Shown one piece after another: positions 1 through 6,179 of a stretch of 6,233 nucleotides of DNA. Both the position numbers and the translations under genes were made by a program. Numbering within the stretch: position 1 is the stretch's first letter; each line of letters begins with the position of its first letter. The notes beneath the pieces were generated by a model. That model had not been told where the DNA came from. It ran no database searches and saw only the letters and a list, made by a program, of their open reading frames with translations. This DNA comes from Desulfobacula sp. (GTDB lineage Bacteria; Desulfobacterota; Desulfobacteria; Desulfobacterales; Desulfobacteraceae): positions 1 to 6,233 of the forward strand of contig JAGLNZ010000694.1 in NCBI GenBank assembly GCA_023139225.1, written 5' to 3'.

Positions 1-107
1 ATCCGGACGGGCTGACCCGGCAGGTTCAGATTTTTCTCGGGCTTGGCGTGTTGATTATTAATCTGCTTGTTTATGCTGTTTATTTAAAAAAAAGAAAGTG
101 TAAATAA
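1..107 (+). CDS. C-terminal end of a small membrane protein, probably DUF2784 family (5' truncated by window)
   Basis: Open from the window edge to TAA at 105-107, with codons starting at position 3. The visible tail starts PDGLTRQVQ, continues with a hydrophobic helix (about residues 11-27 of the fragment, rich in L, I, V and G) and ends in a basic stretch KKRKCK, so the C-terminus is probably cytoplasmic by the positive-inside rule. The two leading bases 'at' fit a preceding Tyr or similar codon. The pattern (Y)P-x-GLTR-x-x-Q followed by a helix with an N-x-x-x-Y and a Lys/Arg tail is, from memory, how DUF2784 proteins end; these are about 120-130 residue multi-pass membrane proteins of unknown function. 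Only about a quarter of such a protein would be visible, so the family call is tentative while the coding call is fairly firm. It converges on the YbaK gene with only 19 bp between the stop codons. Confidence 0.6.
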   Translation, partial: PDGLTRQVQIFLGLGVLIINLLVYAVYLKKRKCK

Positions 108-134
108 AAAATATTAAAATCTGTTTTTATTTAC
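100..134. terminator. Inverted repeat between convergent genes, possible bidirectional terminator
   Basis: GTAAATAAAAA (100-110) and TTTTTATTTAC (124-134) are perfect reverse complements with a 13-nt loop. The arms carry the stop codons of both flanking genes (105-107 on + and 127-129 on -). The A-run in one arm and T-run in the other give a U-run at the 3' side of the stem in either direction, as in bidirectional terminators between convergent genes. The stem has only two G-C pairs, so termination strength is doubtful. Confidence 0.4.
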
Positions 135-594
135 TGATTTTATTAAATGTTGCTTTTGTCTGCAAACCCAGATCTTTTGGAGAAAGTTCAATTTGCAGCC
201 CGCGCCGCCCGGCGCTGACATAAATATTATTGAATTTCAGGGCTGAATTATCAATAATCGTCATTAATTTTTTCTTTTGTCCAATTGGACTGACACCGCC
301 TGAAATATACCCTGTTGTGCGCTCAACATCCTTTTTGTCAGCCATTTTAGCTTTTTTTGATCCAATAACTTTTACAAACGCTTTTAAATCCAATTGCCTG
401 GATACCGGCACAACAGCAACTGCTAGATCCCTGTTATCAACGGATACCACAAGAGTTTTGAAAATTTGATCAAAGGCAATATTTAATTTTTGGGCAGCCT
501 CTTCACCATAAGCTTTGGAATCAGGGTTGTGTTCATATTGATGAAGTTGATAATTTATTTTTGCTTTTTTCAAGCAATTTATTGCAGGCGTCAT
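127..594 (-). CDS. ybaK: Cys-tRNA(Pro) deacylase, YbaK/EbsC family
   Basis: A 155-residue cytoplasmic editing enzyme that hydrolyses Cys mis-attached to tRNA(Pro), in trans to prolyl-tRNA synthetase. The protein aligns along its whole length with my memory of E. coli YbaK (159 aa): MTPAINCLKK start, YEHNP near 20-24, FKTLVVSV with the conserved catalytic-site Lys at 46, AVVPVSRQLDLK near 60-71, TGYISGGVSPIGQKK (94-108) with the conserved Gly pair at 99-100, and YVSAGRRGLQIEL near 125-137. No key residue is missing and the length is normal. The ATG at 592-594 matches the family N-terminus exactly and has a weak GGAT about 8-10 nt upstream. It lies 18 bp behind the PHP gene on the same strand, so co-transcription is likely, although the gene usually stands alone elsewhere. 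Other YbaK-superfamily specificities (ProX, INS-type) are less likely given the close match. Confidence 0.93.
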   Translation of the reverse strand: MTPAINCLKKAKINYQLHQYEHNPDSKAYGEEAAQKLNIAFDQIFKTLVVSVDNRDLAVAVVPVSRQLDLKAFVKVIGSKKAKMADKKDVERTTGYISGGVSPIGQKKKLMTIIDNSALKFNNIYVSAGRRGLQIELSPKDLGLQTKATFNKISK

Positions 595-612
595 TATTAC
601 TATCCATTTTTT

Positions 613-1296
613 TTATATATAATTATTGGATTTCAGATATTTAAAACCTTTATTCCTCAAATTGATAAATTCATAAAGAGTGTGAGCATCACTGTTAACA
701 TATAAAGATTTACACGAAGAGAGCATTGCTTCTAAATTTTTTTCACAGGTTTTGCTGTTCACTAAATTTGCACAGTTTAATTCTAATGAAATGCCGGCTT
801 TGTTTGCAGCACAAACAATCTCAATGATATCTTTTGTATTTAAATAATCAGAAAACTGCTGAGAGCATAAATGACCTAATAATTTTATTTTTGAGCCATA
901 TCGGTTAATGGCGTTTAAATATCCATTTTTGATTAAGCCCGGATTGCCGGAATACATTTGCTTATGAGCGGATAGTATCAAAAATTCTGGAGAAAAATTC
1001 TGGATATTATCGCATATATCACCATTTTCATTCAACAAATCTGCCTCCACTCCAAAAATAACATGAACATCATTATGGATATTTTTCCATCTTCCCGAAG
1101 CAATAATGCTGTAATGAGTGTTTGCATAAAAATGATAGGTGTTCAGATATTCCTGGTTATGATCGGTAATGGCAATTTCTTTATATCCTAATTTTCCGGC
1201 CTGAATTACAATCTCATCTATTGAATTCATTCCGTCTGAGATTGTTGAAGAGTGAATATGATAGTCCCCTGAAGAATTGTCATTTATTATTTTCAT
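613..1296 (-). CDS. PHP-domain metal-dependent phosphoesterase
   Basis: A 227-residue protein of the PHP superfamily, which uses two or three metal ions to hydrolyse phosphoester bonds; members include histidinol phosphatases and nucleotide or nucleic acid phosphoesterases. Numbered from the chosen start, the metal-site motifs all appear: DYHIHS (His13, His15), SDG (Asp21), ITDHN (Asp45, His46), GVEAD (Glu84), SAHK (His111), LGHL (His142), SLELN (169-174) and NSDAHT (Asp203, His205). The fold is therefore complete and probably active; the substrate cannot be read from sequence. No signal peptide or membrane segment is visible, so it should be cytoplasmic. The frame stays open up to 1398, but that extension lies inside the exporter gene and encodes an unrelated hydrophobic stretch. 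I chose ATG 1294-1296, 10 residues before the PHP core, with GGAA five nt upstream; ATG 1327-1329 is the alternative. It overlaps the exporter by 17 bp, which suggests translational coupling. Confidence 0.85.
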   Translation of the reverse strand: MKIINDNSSGDYHIHSSTISDGMNSIDEIVIQAGKLGYKEIAITDHNQEYLNTYHFYANTHYSIIASGRWKNIHNDVHVIFGVEADLLNENGDICDNIQNFSPEFLILSAHKQMYSGNPGLIKNGYLNAINRYGSKIKLLGHLCSQQFSDYLNTKDIIEIVCAANKAGISLELNCANLVNSKTCEKNLEAMLSSCKSLYVNSDAHTLYEFINLRNKGFKYLKSNNYI

Positions 1297-2221
1297 TGCA
1301 GTTCCATACTTTTTGGCTTTTTGATTCATAATTGGTGGCGATAATACCGGAAAAAATAAGCGCCATGCTGTAAAAATGAACCATACTGACACTTTCATTC
1401 AAAAAAAGATATCCTAAAAAACCACTGAACAAAGGAAGGGTATAGTATACCATGCCTGCCTTGGATGGTCCCAATACAACAATGGCATTATTCCACAACA
1501 CAAAGGCACACAGTGATGCAAAAATACCCACATAAAGAATGGCCGGGATGGTGGTTTGATTTAAAAAGGATTGATGAACCGTGGTTTGTTCCCATAAGAA
1601 AAATGGAAATAAAAAAAGCAGTCCCAGGATAAAAGTTGCAAACTGCAATGCTTTAATGCTCAGACCTTCTGGCTTGTTTTTTAGAAAAAGGCTGTAAACG
1701 GCAAATATGATAGAGGCAATTAACATCCAGACATCACCAATATTAAAAGAAATATTTAAGAGGGTTGCCATGTCCCCTTTTGTGATCAGAAAGAGGACGC
1801 CGATTAAAACAAGTGTGATGCCAATCCCTTTTTTGACGGTCAAAAGTTCTTTGTAGAGAATTCTGGAAAGAATAATAATAAATATGGGAAATGTTATGGC
1901 AATGAGCGACAGATTCATGGCAGTTGTTTTATGTCCTGCAAAATAAATCAGGGTGTTGAAGATCGTGATGCCCAGAAAGGATGTGATTGAAAAGTATGCC
2001 ATATGCTTTTTGATAATCGGCCATTCCTGCAAAAGATTCCTGGTGGCAAAGGGTGCAAAAACAATCACTGCCACCAGCCATCTGAAAAAAGCAAGGCTGA
2101 CAGGCGGGATATTGTCACTAAGCCCCCTTGCAACAATGAAATTTCCTGACCATATGGCTGTGGCACCAATGGCAAAAAGGTAGCCGGCAAGAATAGATTG
2201 CGTTTTTAATGTATCATTCAT
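1280..2221 (-). CDS. EamA/DMT-superfamily transporter (putative metabolite exporter)
   Basis: A 313-residue inner-membrane protein with ten predicted helices in two EamA repeats (about residues 15-146 and 161-297). Diagnostic segments are AIGATAIWSGNFIVARGLSDNIPP (helix 1, written here with its loop at about 17-40), FFRWLVA (45-51), the Lys/Glu-containing end of repeat 1 (LYKELLT, 122-128), and repeat 2 ending PLFSGFLGYLFLNES (263-277), followed by a last helix. Family members such as RhaT-, YdcZ- or RarD-like proteins move amino acids, sugars or other small metabolites, usually outward; the substrate here is unknown. The start at 2219-2221 is supported by AGGAG about 10 nt upstream. The hydrophilic tail after residue 298 overlaps the start of the PHP gene. 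It is divergent from a MocR-type regulator, an arrangement often seen for EamA transporters, so it is the likely main target of that regulator. Confidence 0.9.
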   Translation of the reverse strand: MNDTLKTQSILAGYLFAIGATAIWSGNFIVARGLSDNIPPVSLAFFRWLVAVIVFAPFATRNLLQEWPIIKKHMAYFSITSFLGITIFNTLIYFAGHKTTAMNLSLIAITFPIFIIILSRILYKELLTVKKGIGITLVLIGVLFLITKGDMATLLNISFNIGDVWMLIASIIFAVYSLFLKNKPEGLSIKALQFATFILGLLFLFPFFLWEQTTVHQSFLNQTTIPAILYVGIFASLCAFVLWNNAIVVLGPSKAGMVYYTLPLFSGFLGYLFLNESVSMVHFYSMALIFSGIIATNYESKSQKVWNCNENNK

Positions 2222-2248
2222 GTTTTATACTCTCCTTTTAAATTTACT

Positions 2249-2277
2249 CTAATATGCCTGACCTGTCTGAATAAAAA
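2249..2277 (-). promoter_or_regulatory. Possible promoter of the exporter-PHP-ybaK cluster
   Basis: On the minus strand a TTTTTA box (2272-2277) and a TATTAG box (2249-2254) are separated by 17 bp and lie about 30 bp upstream of the exporter start. Both boxes match the sigma-70 consensus poorly, which would fit a promoter needing an activator bound upstream. Chosen by eye in AT-rich DNA, so weakly supported. Confidence 0.25.
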
Positions 2278-2280
2278 AGA

Positions 2281-2312
2281 TACAGATTTGAAGAAAAAAA
2301 AGGATTACAGAT
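2281..2312 (+). repeat. TACAGAT direct repeat, candidate MocR-type binding site
   Basis: TACAGAT occurs at 2281-2287 and again at 2306-2312, in contexts GATACAGAT and GATTACAGAT, 25 bp start to start. The pair sits just upstream of the predicted -35 of the exporter. Studied MocR regulators such as GabR and PdxR bind pairs of direct repeats separated by a few helical turns, so site type and place both fit. Two 7-bp matches in AT-rich DNA could be chance. Confidence 0.35.
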
Positions 2313-2349
2313 AAAAAATTAAATAAAACTTCTTTCCAAAAGTAAAATA

Positions 2350-2378
2350 TTCCTTTAAATTACAACATGTAATATATA
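2350..2378 (+). promoter_or_regulatory. Possible promoter of the mocR-type regulator gene
   Basis: TATATA at 2373-2378 could serve as -10, with TTCCTT at 2350-2355 as a weak -35 at 17-bp spacing, placing the start of transcription about 35 bp before the ATG at 2419. The palindrome at 2359-2373 falls between the two boxes. TAATAT at 2370-2375 is an alternative -10. Found by eye in AT-rich sequence. Confidence 0.3.
2359..2373. promoter_or_regulatory. 15-bp palindrome, candidate operator for autoregulation
   Basis: ATTACA-ACA-TGTAAT has perfect 6-bp arms around a 3-bp centre. It lies between the predicted -35 and -10 of the regulator gene, so a bound dimer would block RNA polymerase. The left arm ATTACA also occurs in the GATTACAGAT element at 2303-2312, linking it to the direct repeat near the exporter promoter. 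GntR-type winged helices recognise half-sites of this size. Binding is inferred. Confidence 0.35.
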
Positions 2379-2418
2379 GGATGGCAGATCTATTTTATTA
2401 AAAAAGAAAAGAAATCAT

Positions 2419-3870
2419 ATGGCAGAGCAAAAAGAAAAAAATAAAAAATTTTTATATGAATCACTGGCAGAGGAGATCCGTTTAAAGATCAGCCAAAAGG
2501 TATTCAGACCCGGTGAAAAACTGCCTTCTGTAAGAGAAATGCACAAGACGATGAATAAAAGTATTACAACTGTTTCAAAGGCCTATGTATTGCTTGAATC
2601 CAGGGGTCTGATTATTGCCAGGGACCGTTCCGGGTATTATGTAAGAGCGAAAAATTATTTCAGGATGAAAAGACCGGAAAAAAGTCAGTCAAATTTATCG
2701 CCTAAATTGATCCGCCGGTCAGGGATTGTCGAGGAAGTTCTTGATTCCCTTGGTGATGAATCAAAGGTTCAGCTTGGTGTTGCCTATATTTCCCCCAGGC
2801 TTTTCCCGTTCAGCCAGTATACAAAAATTTTAAAAAATCTGACCCAGAAAGAGGTGCGCAAAGCAATTGTTTTTGACAAACCCGCCGGGTTGTTAAAGCT
2901 TCGACAGCAGATATCCTTAAAATATATGGGTCTGGTGAACAACATTGGCCCGGATGATATTGTTATTACAAACGGGTGTACGGAAGCCCTGGTTATCTGT
3001 CTTATGGCTTTTCTCAAAAAAGGGGATACAGTGGCCATTGAAGTTCCATCTTTTTATGGTATTTTTACCATGCTTGAGAATATGGGTGCTTTGGTATTGG
3101 AGATTCCCACATGCCCGGAACATGGGGTAGATTACGATGCATTAAAAAAGGCTGTTGAATCCAAAGAGATCAAATGCTGCATTCTGAATTCAAATTTTCA
3201 CAACCCCCTTGGGTCTTTGATGTCTGATTCAAAAAAACAAAAAATTGTAAGGCTGCTCAATAAGCACGGCATCCCGTTAATTGAAGATGATATTTATTCG
3301 GAATTGTATTATGAGAAGCAGCGGCCATTGCCTTTAAAGCATTTTGATGCGGCAGATCTTGTTATCACCTGTTCGTCATTTTCAAAAACACTTGCACCGG
3401 GCTTAAGGGTCGGCTGGGTGATTCCGGGTAATAAATTTAAAAAAGAGATTTTAAAGATTAAATCCGGTATGTCAATTACAACCTCAACCCTTGATCAGTA
3501 TATCCTGGCAAAATTCATTGAAACAGGTCTATATGATAAGCACTTGAGACGGTTTAGAAATATATTGCGAAAACAGCTCCATCTTGTTGTAAAGGCAATT
3601 GACAAGTACTTTCCCAAAGGGATTCGAATGGTCATTCCCAAAGGCGGGTTTTTACTTTGGATTCAACTTCCAAAAGGGGTGAACAGTGTTGAACTGTATC
3701 GGAATCTGCTCCCCGAAGATATTGTCATCCTGCCGGGACCTGTCTGTTCTTCTTCAGAAGGGTTTGAAGACTACATACGGTTAAGTTGCGGTTCTCTTTT
3801 TGATGAGACCATGGAAAATGCGTTAAAGACAATCGGCCACCATATTAAAATAAGTATGAAAAACAGGTGA
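2419..3870 (+). CDS. MocR-type transcriptional regulator (GntR winged helix fused to aminotransferase-like PLP domain)
   Basis: A 483-residue cytoplasmic DNA-binding regulator of the usual length for the MocR subfamily. Residues about 11-77 form the GntR winged helix (LYESLAEEIRLKISQ, the PGEKLPSVRE turn at 31-40, TTVSKAYVLLESRGLI recognition region, and the GYYV wing near 72-75). After a linker (about 80-115), residues 120-475 follow the fold type I aminotransferase plan: HNPLG (Asn262), EDDIYSEL (Asp290, Tyr293), SSFSKTLAPGLRVGW with the PLP-binding Lys323, and YIRLS with the carboxylate-binding Arg454. PLP binding is therefore expected and the aminotransferase chemistry could even be intact; in this family the domain normally senses PLP or an amino-compound ligand. 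ATG 2419 is about 11 residues before the winged helix, with only an A/G-rich stretch as ribosome site. Its divergent position suggests control of the EamA exporter and of itself. Confidence 0.93.
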   Translation: MAEQKEKNKKFLYESLAEEIRLKISQKVFRPGEKLPSVREMHKTMNKSITTVSKAYVLLESRGLIIARDRSGYYVRAKNYFRMKRPEKSQSNLSPKLIRRSGIVEEVLDSLGDESKVQLGVAYISPRLFPFSQYTKILKNLTQKEVRKAIVFDKPAGLLKLRQQISLKYMGLVNNIGPDDIVITNGCTEALVICLMAFLKKGDTVAIEVPSFYGIFTMLENMGALVLEIPTCPEHGVDYDALKKAVESKEIKCCILNSNFHNPLGSLMSDSKKQKIVRLLNKHGIPLIEDDIYSELYYEKQRPLPLKHFDAADLVITCSSFSKTLAPGLRVGWVIPGNKFKKEILKIKSGMSITTSTLDQYILAKFIETGLYDKHLRRFRNILRKQLHLVVKAIDKYFPKGIRMVIPKGGFLLWIQLPKGVNSVELYRNLLPEDIVILPGPVCSSSEGFEDYIRLSCGSLFDETMENALKTIGHHIKISMKNR

Positions 3871-3883
3871 GCTTGTCTTTTTT
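3863..3883 (+). terminator. Weak candidate terminator after the regulator gene
   Basis: ACAGG (3863-3867) can pair with CTTGT (3872-3876), including one G-T wobble, around a TGAG loop and is followed by CTTTTTT (3877-3883). The stem overlaps the stop codon of the regulator. Five base pairs is short for an intrinsic terminator, so read-through into the next operon is possible. Confidence 0.3.
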
Positions 3884-3896
3884 ATGTAATTAATTG

Positions 3897-3905
3897 TGTT
3901 ATAAT
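3897..3905 (+). promoter_or_regulatory. Extended -10 promoter of the SpoIIAA-like/ABC operon
   Basis: TGTTATAAT is a perfect extended -10 (TG-n-TATAAT). There is only a T-rich weak -35 (about 3877-3883), which extended -10 promoters tolerate. Transcription would start near 3912, giving an untranslated leader of about 70 nt that contains a small TGCTT-TTC-AAGCA hairpin (3940-3952) with no T-run after it. It sits in the only non-coding gap before the three-gene unit. Confidence 0.55.
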
Positions 3906-3983
3906 ATGGATTGTTTATAAAAAAATATTAGGTGTCCGCTGCTTTTCAAGCATGATAAAGATAAAAATTTAAGGGATAGTATC

Positions 3984-4361
3984 ATGTCCATCATTTCAAG
4001 CATTGATAAAAATAATGATCTGACGATTTTTACAACAACTGAAAATCCAACACTTGATGAGTTTATGACAGCGGTAAAATCTTTTTATGATGATGAACCC
4101 ACCAGGAACGTTATATTTAATTTAAACCAGGCATCGGTATGGGATCTTTCCGGTCAGGATATTGAAAAAATAGCCTATTTTGCCCCCAGGTTTGATAAAA
4201 GAAGAGCAGGTGCCAAGACCGCAATTGTTGCACCGGACAGACTCTCCAATACGCTTTCACAATTGTTTGTATTATTCGGGAAGTCGAAAGATTTGCCCAT
4301 CAAGGTAAAACTTTTTCAAACAACAGACAAAGCCATGGAATGGATCATTAAGAATGATTAG
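3984..4361 (+). CDS. SpoIIAA-like (STAS/SEC14-type) protein
   Basis: A 125-residue soluble protein with no signal peptide or membrane helix. The pattern of an alternating hydrophobic N-terminal strand (LTIFTTTENP, 13-22), an amphipathic helix (LDEFMTAVKSFY), NVIFNLNQASVWDLSGQDI (42-60), RAGAKTAIVAPDRLSNTLSQLF (74-95, written here as a region) and a final strand-helix unit (VKLFQTTDKAMEWI) matches the SpoIIAA-like/STAS-SEC14 family: the basic residues then KTAIVAP, 'LSQLF', and the 'F-x-x-x-x-x-A-x-x-W' ending are typical. The molecular role of these proteins is poorly known; relatives bind lipids or partner proteins. The ATG has AAGGGA about 7 nt upstream. Its end overlaps the start of the ABC ATPase by 8 bp, so the two are translationally coupled and it is probably an accessory or regulatory partner of the transporter, which is inference. 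Confidence 0.75.
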   Translation: MSIISSIDKNNDLTIFTTTENPTLDEFMTAVKSFYDDEPTRNVIFNLNQASVWDLSGQDIEKIAYFAPRFDKRRAGAKTAIVAPDRLSNTLSQLFVLFGKSKDLPIKVKLFQTTDKAMEWIIKND

Positions 4362-5256
4362 AAAAATGGATTCAATCATTAAAATAAATCATTTAACAAA
4401 ATTTTATGGCAGATCCCGGGGCATAGAAGATTTAAATTTGAGCATTAATAAAGGTGAAATTTTTGGTTTTCTTGGACCTAACGGCGCAGGAAAATCAACT
4501 ACAATCCGTCTTATGCTCAATTTACTGCGTCCTAGTTCCGGAGTGGTGAAAATTTTTAATAAAAATGTACAAAAATATTATACACAAATTTTTAAACATA
4601 TTGGCAATGTTCCGGGTGAGTTAAAGCTGTATGAAGAATTGACCGGCAGTTATTTTTTAAACTACATGAACAAATTTTCCCTACAGGAACCAAAATGGCA
4701 GAGCCAGTTAATTGATGCATTTCATCTAAGCGATGCAGATTTAAAAAAAAAGATCAAACATTACTCTCATGGAATGAAACAAAAATTAGGTATCATACAG
4801 GCCCTGCAGGATGATCCGGAACTGATTATCATGGACGAGCCTTCGGAAGGTCTTGATCCCATGAATAAAAACATCCTGTATGATTATCTGGAAAAATTTA
4901 AAGCCTTGGGGAAAACAATTTTTTTTTCTTCACATTATCTTGCCGAGGTGGAAAAAATCTGCGATCGGGTGGGTCTGGTGAAAAACGGCAGATTAATTAC
5001 CCGGGAATCCATATCGTCTTTAAAAGAAAAAATGGTTCGGCGCTTAGAAGTCATATTTGCACAACCGATTTTCAGAGAAGATTTTGATCTTCAAAATACT
5101 GATATCCTGGAACACGATTCCCATCGACTGGTTCTTAATGTAAGGGGAAATATTAATTTGTTATTAAAAAAAATAACTGAATATGAAGTAAAGAACCTGG
5201 TCTTTCCCGAGCCATCGCTTGAGGATACTTTTATGACCTTCTACGAAAAGGAATAA
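4354..5256 (+). CDS. ABC-2 type transporter, ATP-binding protein
   Basis: A 300-residue cytoplasmic ATPase that would power the permease encoded next. Motifs in order: Walker A GPNGAGKST (41-49); Q-loop region IGNVPGELKLYEELTG (83-98) where the usual Gln position is Gly88, followed by Glu89; signature YSHGMKQK (137-144), a common ABC-2 variant of LSGGQ; Walker B ELIIMDE (156-162) with catalytic Glu162; D-loop GLDP (166-169); H-switch His194 in FFSSHYLAEVE. The C-terminal extension (about 218-300) ends with EPSLEDTFMTFYEKE, typical of the DrrA/NatA/CcmA-like exporter ATPases. All catalytic residues are present. The first ATG overlaps the previous gene's TAG; ATG 4366 (MDSIIKIN) is an equally family-like start with no better ribosome site. 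The permease follows after 8 bp. Confidence 0.92.
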   Translation: MIRKMDSIIKINHLTKFYGRSRGIEDLNLSINKGEIFGFLGPNGAGKSTTIRLMLNLLRPSSGVVKIFNKNVQKYYTQIFKHIGNVPGELKLYEELTGSYFLNYMNKFSLQEPKWQSQLIDAFHLSDADLKKKIKHYSHGMKQKLGIIQALQDDPELIIMDEPSEGLDPMNKNILYDYLEKFKALGKTIFFSSHYLAEVEKICDRVGLVKNGRLITRESISSLKEKMVRRLEVIFAQPIFREDFDLQNTDILEHDSHRLVLNVRGNINLLLKKITEYEVKNLVFPEPSLEDTFMTFYEKE

Positions 5257-5264
5257 AAGTTATA

Positions 5265-6068
5265 ATGCTCAAATATTTTTCCCATTTGAAAAAAATATTG
5301 TTAGACCAGAAATATAATTTAATCATTTTAACTTTGTTTTGTTTTATGTTTGAATTATTATTTGCCTGGGTGTTTTTTGAATCAAAAATAAGCGAAGTTG
5401 TTGTATCGTTTATGAAAATGCTTCCCCCGGCATTTGCGGCTTTTATCGGGATACAGGGCGGAACGCCACAATTTGCCACACAAATGCTGGCGTTTGGATA
5501 TACGCATCCAATCATTATCATCAGTCTTGCTTTCCTGCAGATCAGTATTCCGGCCCGGTATATTGCAGGGGAGATTGAATTGAAAACTTTTGATATTTTG
5601 TTAACTAAACCCGTCAAACGCTTTATTATTCCTTTAAGTGTTTTCTCATTTCTGATGATTTCTTTGGGGCTGCAATTTGCCGCAATGTTTTTAGGAACCA
5701 TTGCAGGTGATTTTTATTTTGATTTGCAGATTAATATTGCAGATTACGGAAAAGCGGCTTTTGTCGGTTTTGTTTTCTTTTTAAGCATGGGCTCAGCAGG
5801 GATAGCTATCTCTACATTTCAGATTGAAAAAGGAAAAGCATTAAGCAAAACTATCGGCCTGATCGTATTTTTATATTTTTTTGATACAATTATTAAATTA
5901 AGCAAATCCCTGGAAAATTTAAGCTCGTACAGTTATTTCCAATTATATCAGCCGGGAAAAATAGTTCAGAACCAGGCTGACCCGGGAATTTGTATCTTAA
6001 TTTCATTGTTCATCATTGGTGTGTTTTTTATTATTGGGATTATACAATTCAACCGGCGGGATTTATAG
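5265..6068 (+). CDS. ABC-2 type transporter, permease protein
   Basis: A 267-residue inner-membrane protein with about six hydrophobic helices (near residues 18-38, 82-97, 122-146, 162-184, 194-210 and 240-261). The segment after the second helix, AGEIELKTFDILLTKPVKR (101-119), matches the G-E-x-x-x-x-T-x-x-x-L-L-x-x-P-x-x-R pattern of the cytosolic coupling region of ABC-2 permeases of the NosY type, and the C-terminus IQFNRRDL is the usual FxRRDL ending. It would form a homodimer channel with the preceding ATPase. The substrate is unknown. AAGGAA lies about 11 nt before the ATG, inside the end of the ATPase gene, consistent with one operon. Length and helix count are normal; no second permease gene is seen, so the transporter is probably a 2+2 complex. 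Confidence 0.88.
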   Translation: MLKYFSHLKKILLDQKYNLIILTLFCFMFELLFAWVFFESKISEVVVSFMKMLPPAFAAFIGIQGGTPQFATQMLAFGYTHPIIIISLAFLQISIPARYIAGEIELKTFDILLTKPVKRFIIPLSVFSFLMISLGLQFAAMFLGTIAGDFYFDLQINIADYGKAAFVGFVFFLSMGSAGIAISTFQIEKGKALSKTIGLIVFLYFFDTIIKLSKSLENLSSYSYFQLYQPGKIVQNQADPGICILISLFIIGVFFIIGIIQFNRRDL

Positions 6069-6071
6069 AAC

Positions 6072-6179
6072 TTAGATAGTTTCAAATCCAAATTCCGGCA
6101 CTCTTTTTCCCGTATCGGGCTGTTCAGAAAGCAGTTCAAAATCTTCAAAACGCATTCCATGGGAATCGATCTGTTTGAG
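6072..6179 (-). pseudogene. Unrecognised coding remnant, 3' end of a leftward gene
   Basis: Reading leftward, 35 codons end at TAA (6072-6074). The peptide, which includes SHGMRFEDFELLSEQ and then PDTGKRVPEFGFETI, has codons typical of the window (GAA, GAT, TTT rich) and a soluble, protein-like composition, and it converges neatly on the permease gene with a 3-bp gap. Reading upstream, an in-frame TAA (6180-6182) cuts it off, and another stop lies further on in the same frame. That stop lies inside an arm of the inverted repeat at 6175-6233. I read it as the C-terminal end of a disrupted gene. A 27-residue ORF from an internal ATG (codon 6153-6155) is the alternative. I do not recognise the family. 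Confidence 0.4.

Noticed and set aside
2381..2401. Six-codon ORF (MADLFY) before the regulator, as a leader peptide
   Set aside because: No clear ribosome site, no attenuator structure after it, and ORFs this short are expected by chance.
3940..3952. Short hairpin TGCTT-TTC-AAGCA in the ABC operon leader, as a riboswitch or attenuator
   Set aside because: Only five base pairs, no T-run or alternative partner strand nearby, and no known riboswitch core.
5231..5701. 156-codon leftward ORF inside the permease gene
   Set aside because: Antisense shadow of a clearly recognised ABC-2 permease on the + strand.
6109..6119. CCCG-TAT-CGGG hairpin after the permease, as a possible terminator
   Set aside because: The T-run lies before the stem on the + strand and an A-run follows on the - strand, so it does not have intrinsic terminator layout; it also lies inside the leftward coding remnant.
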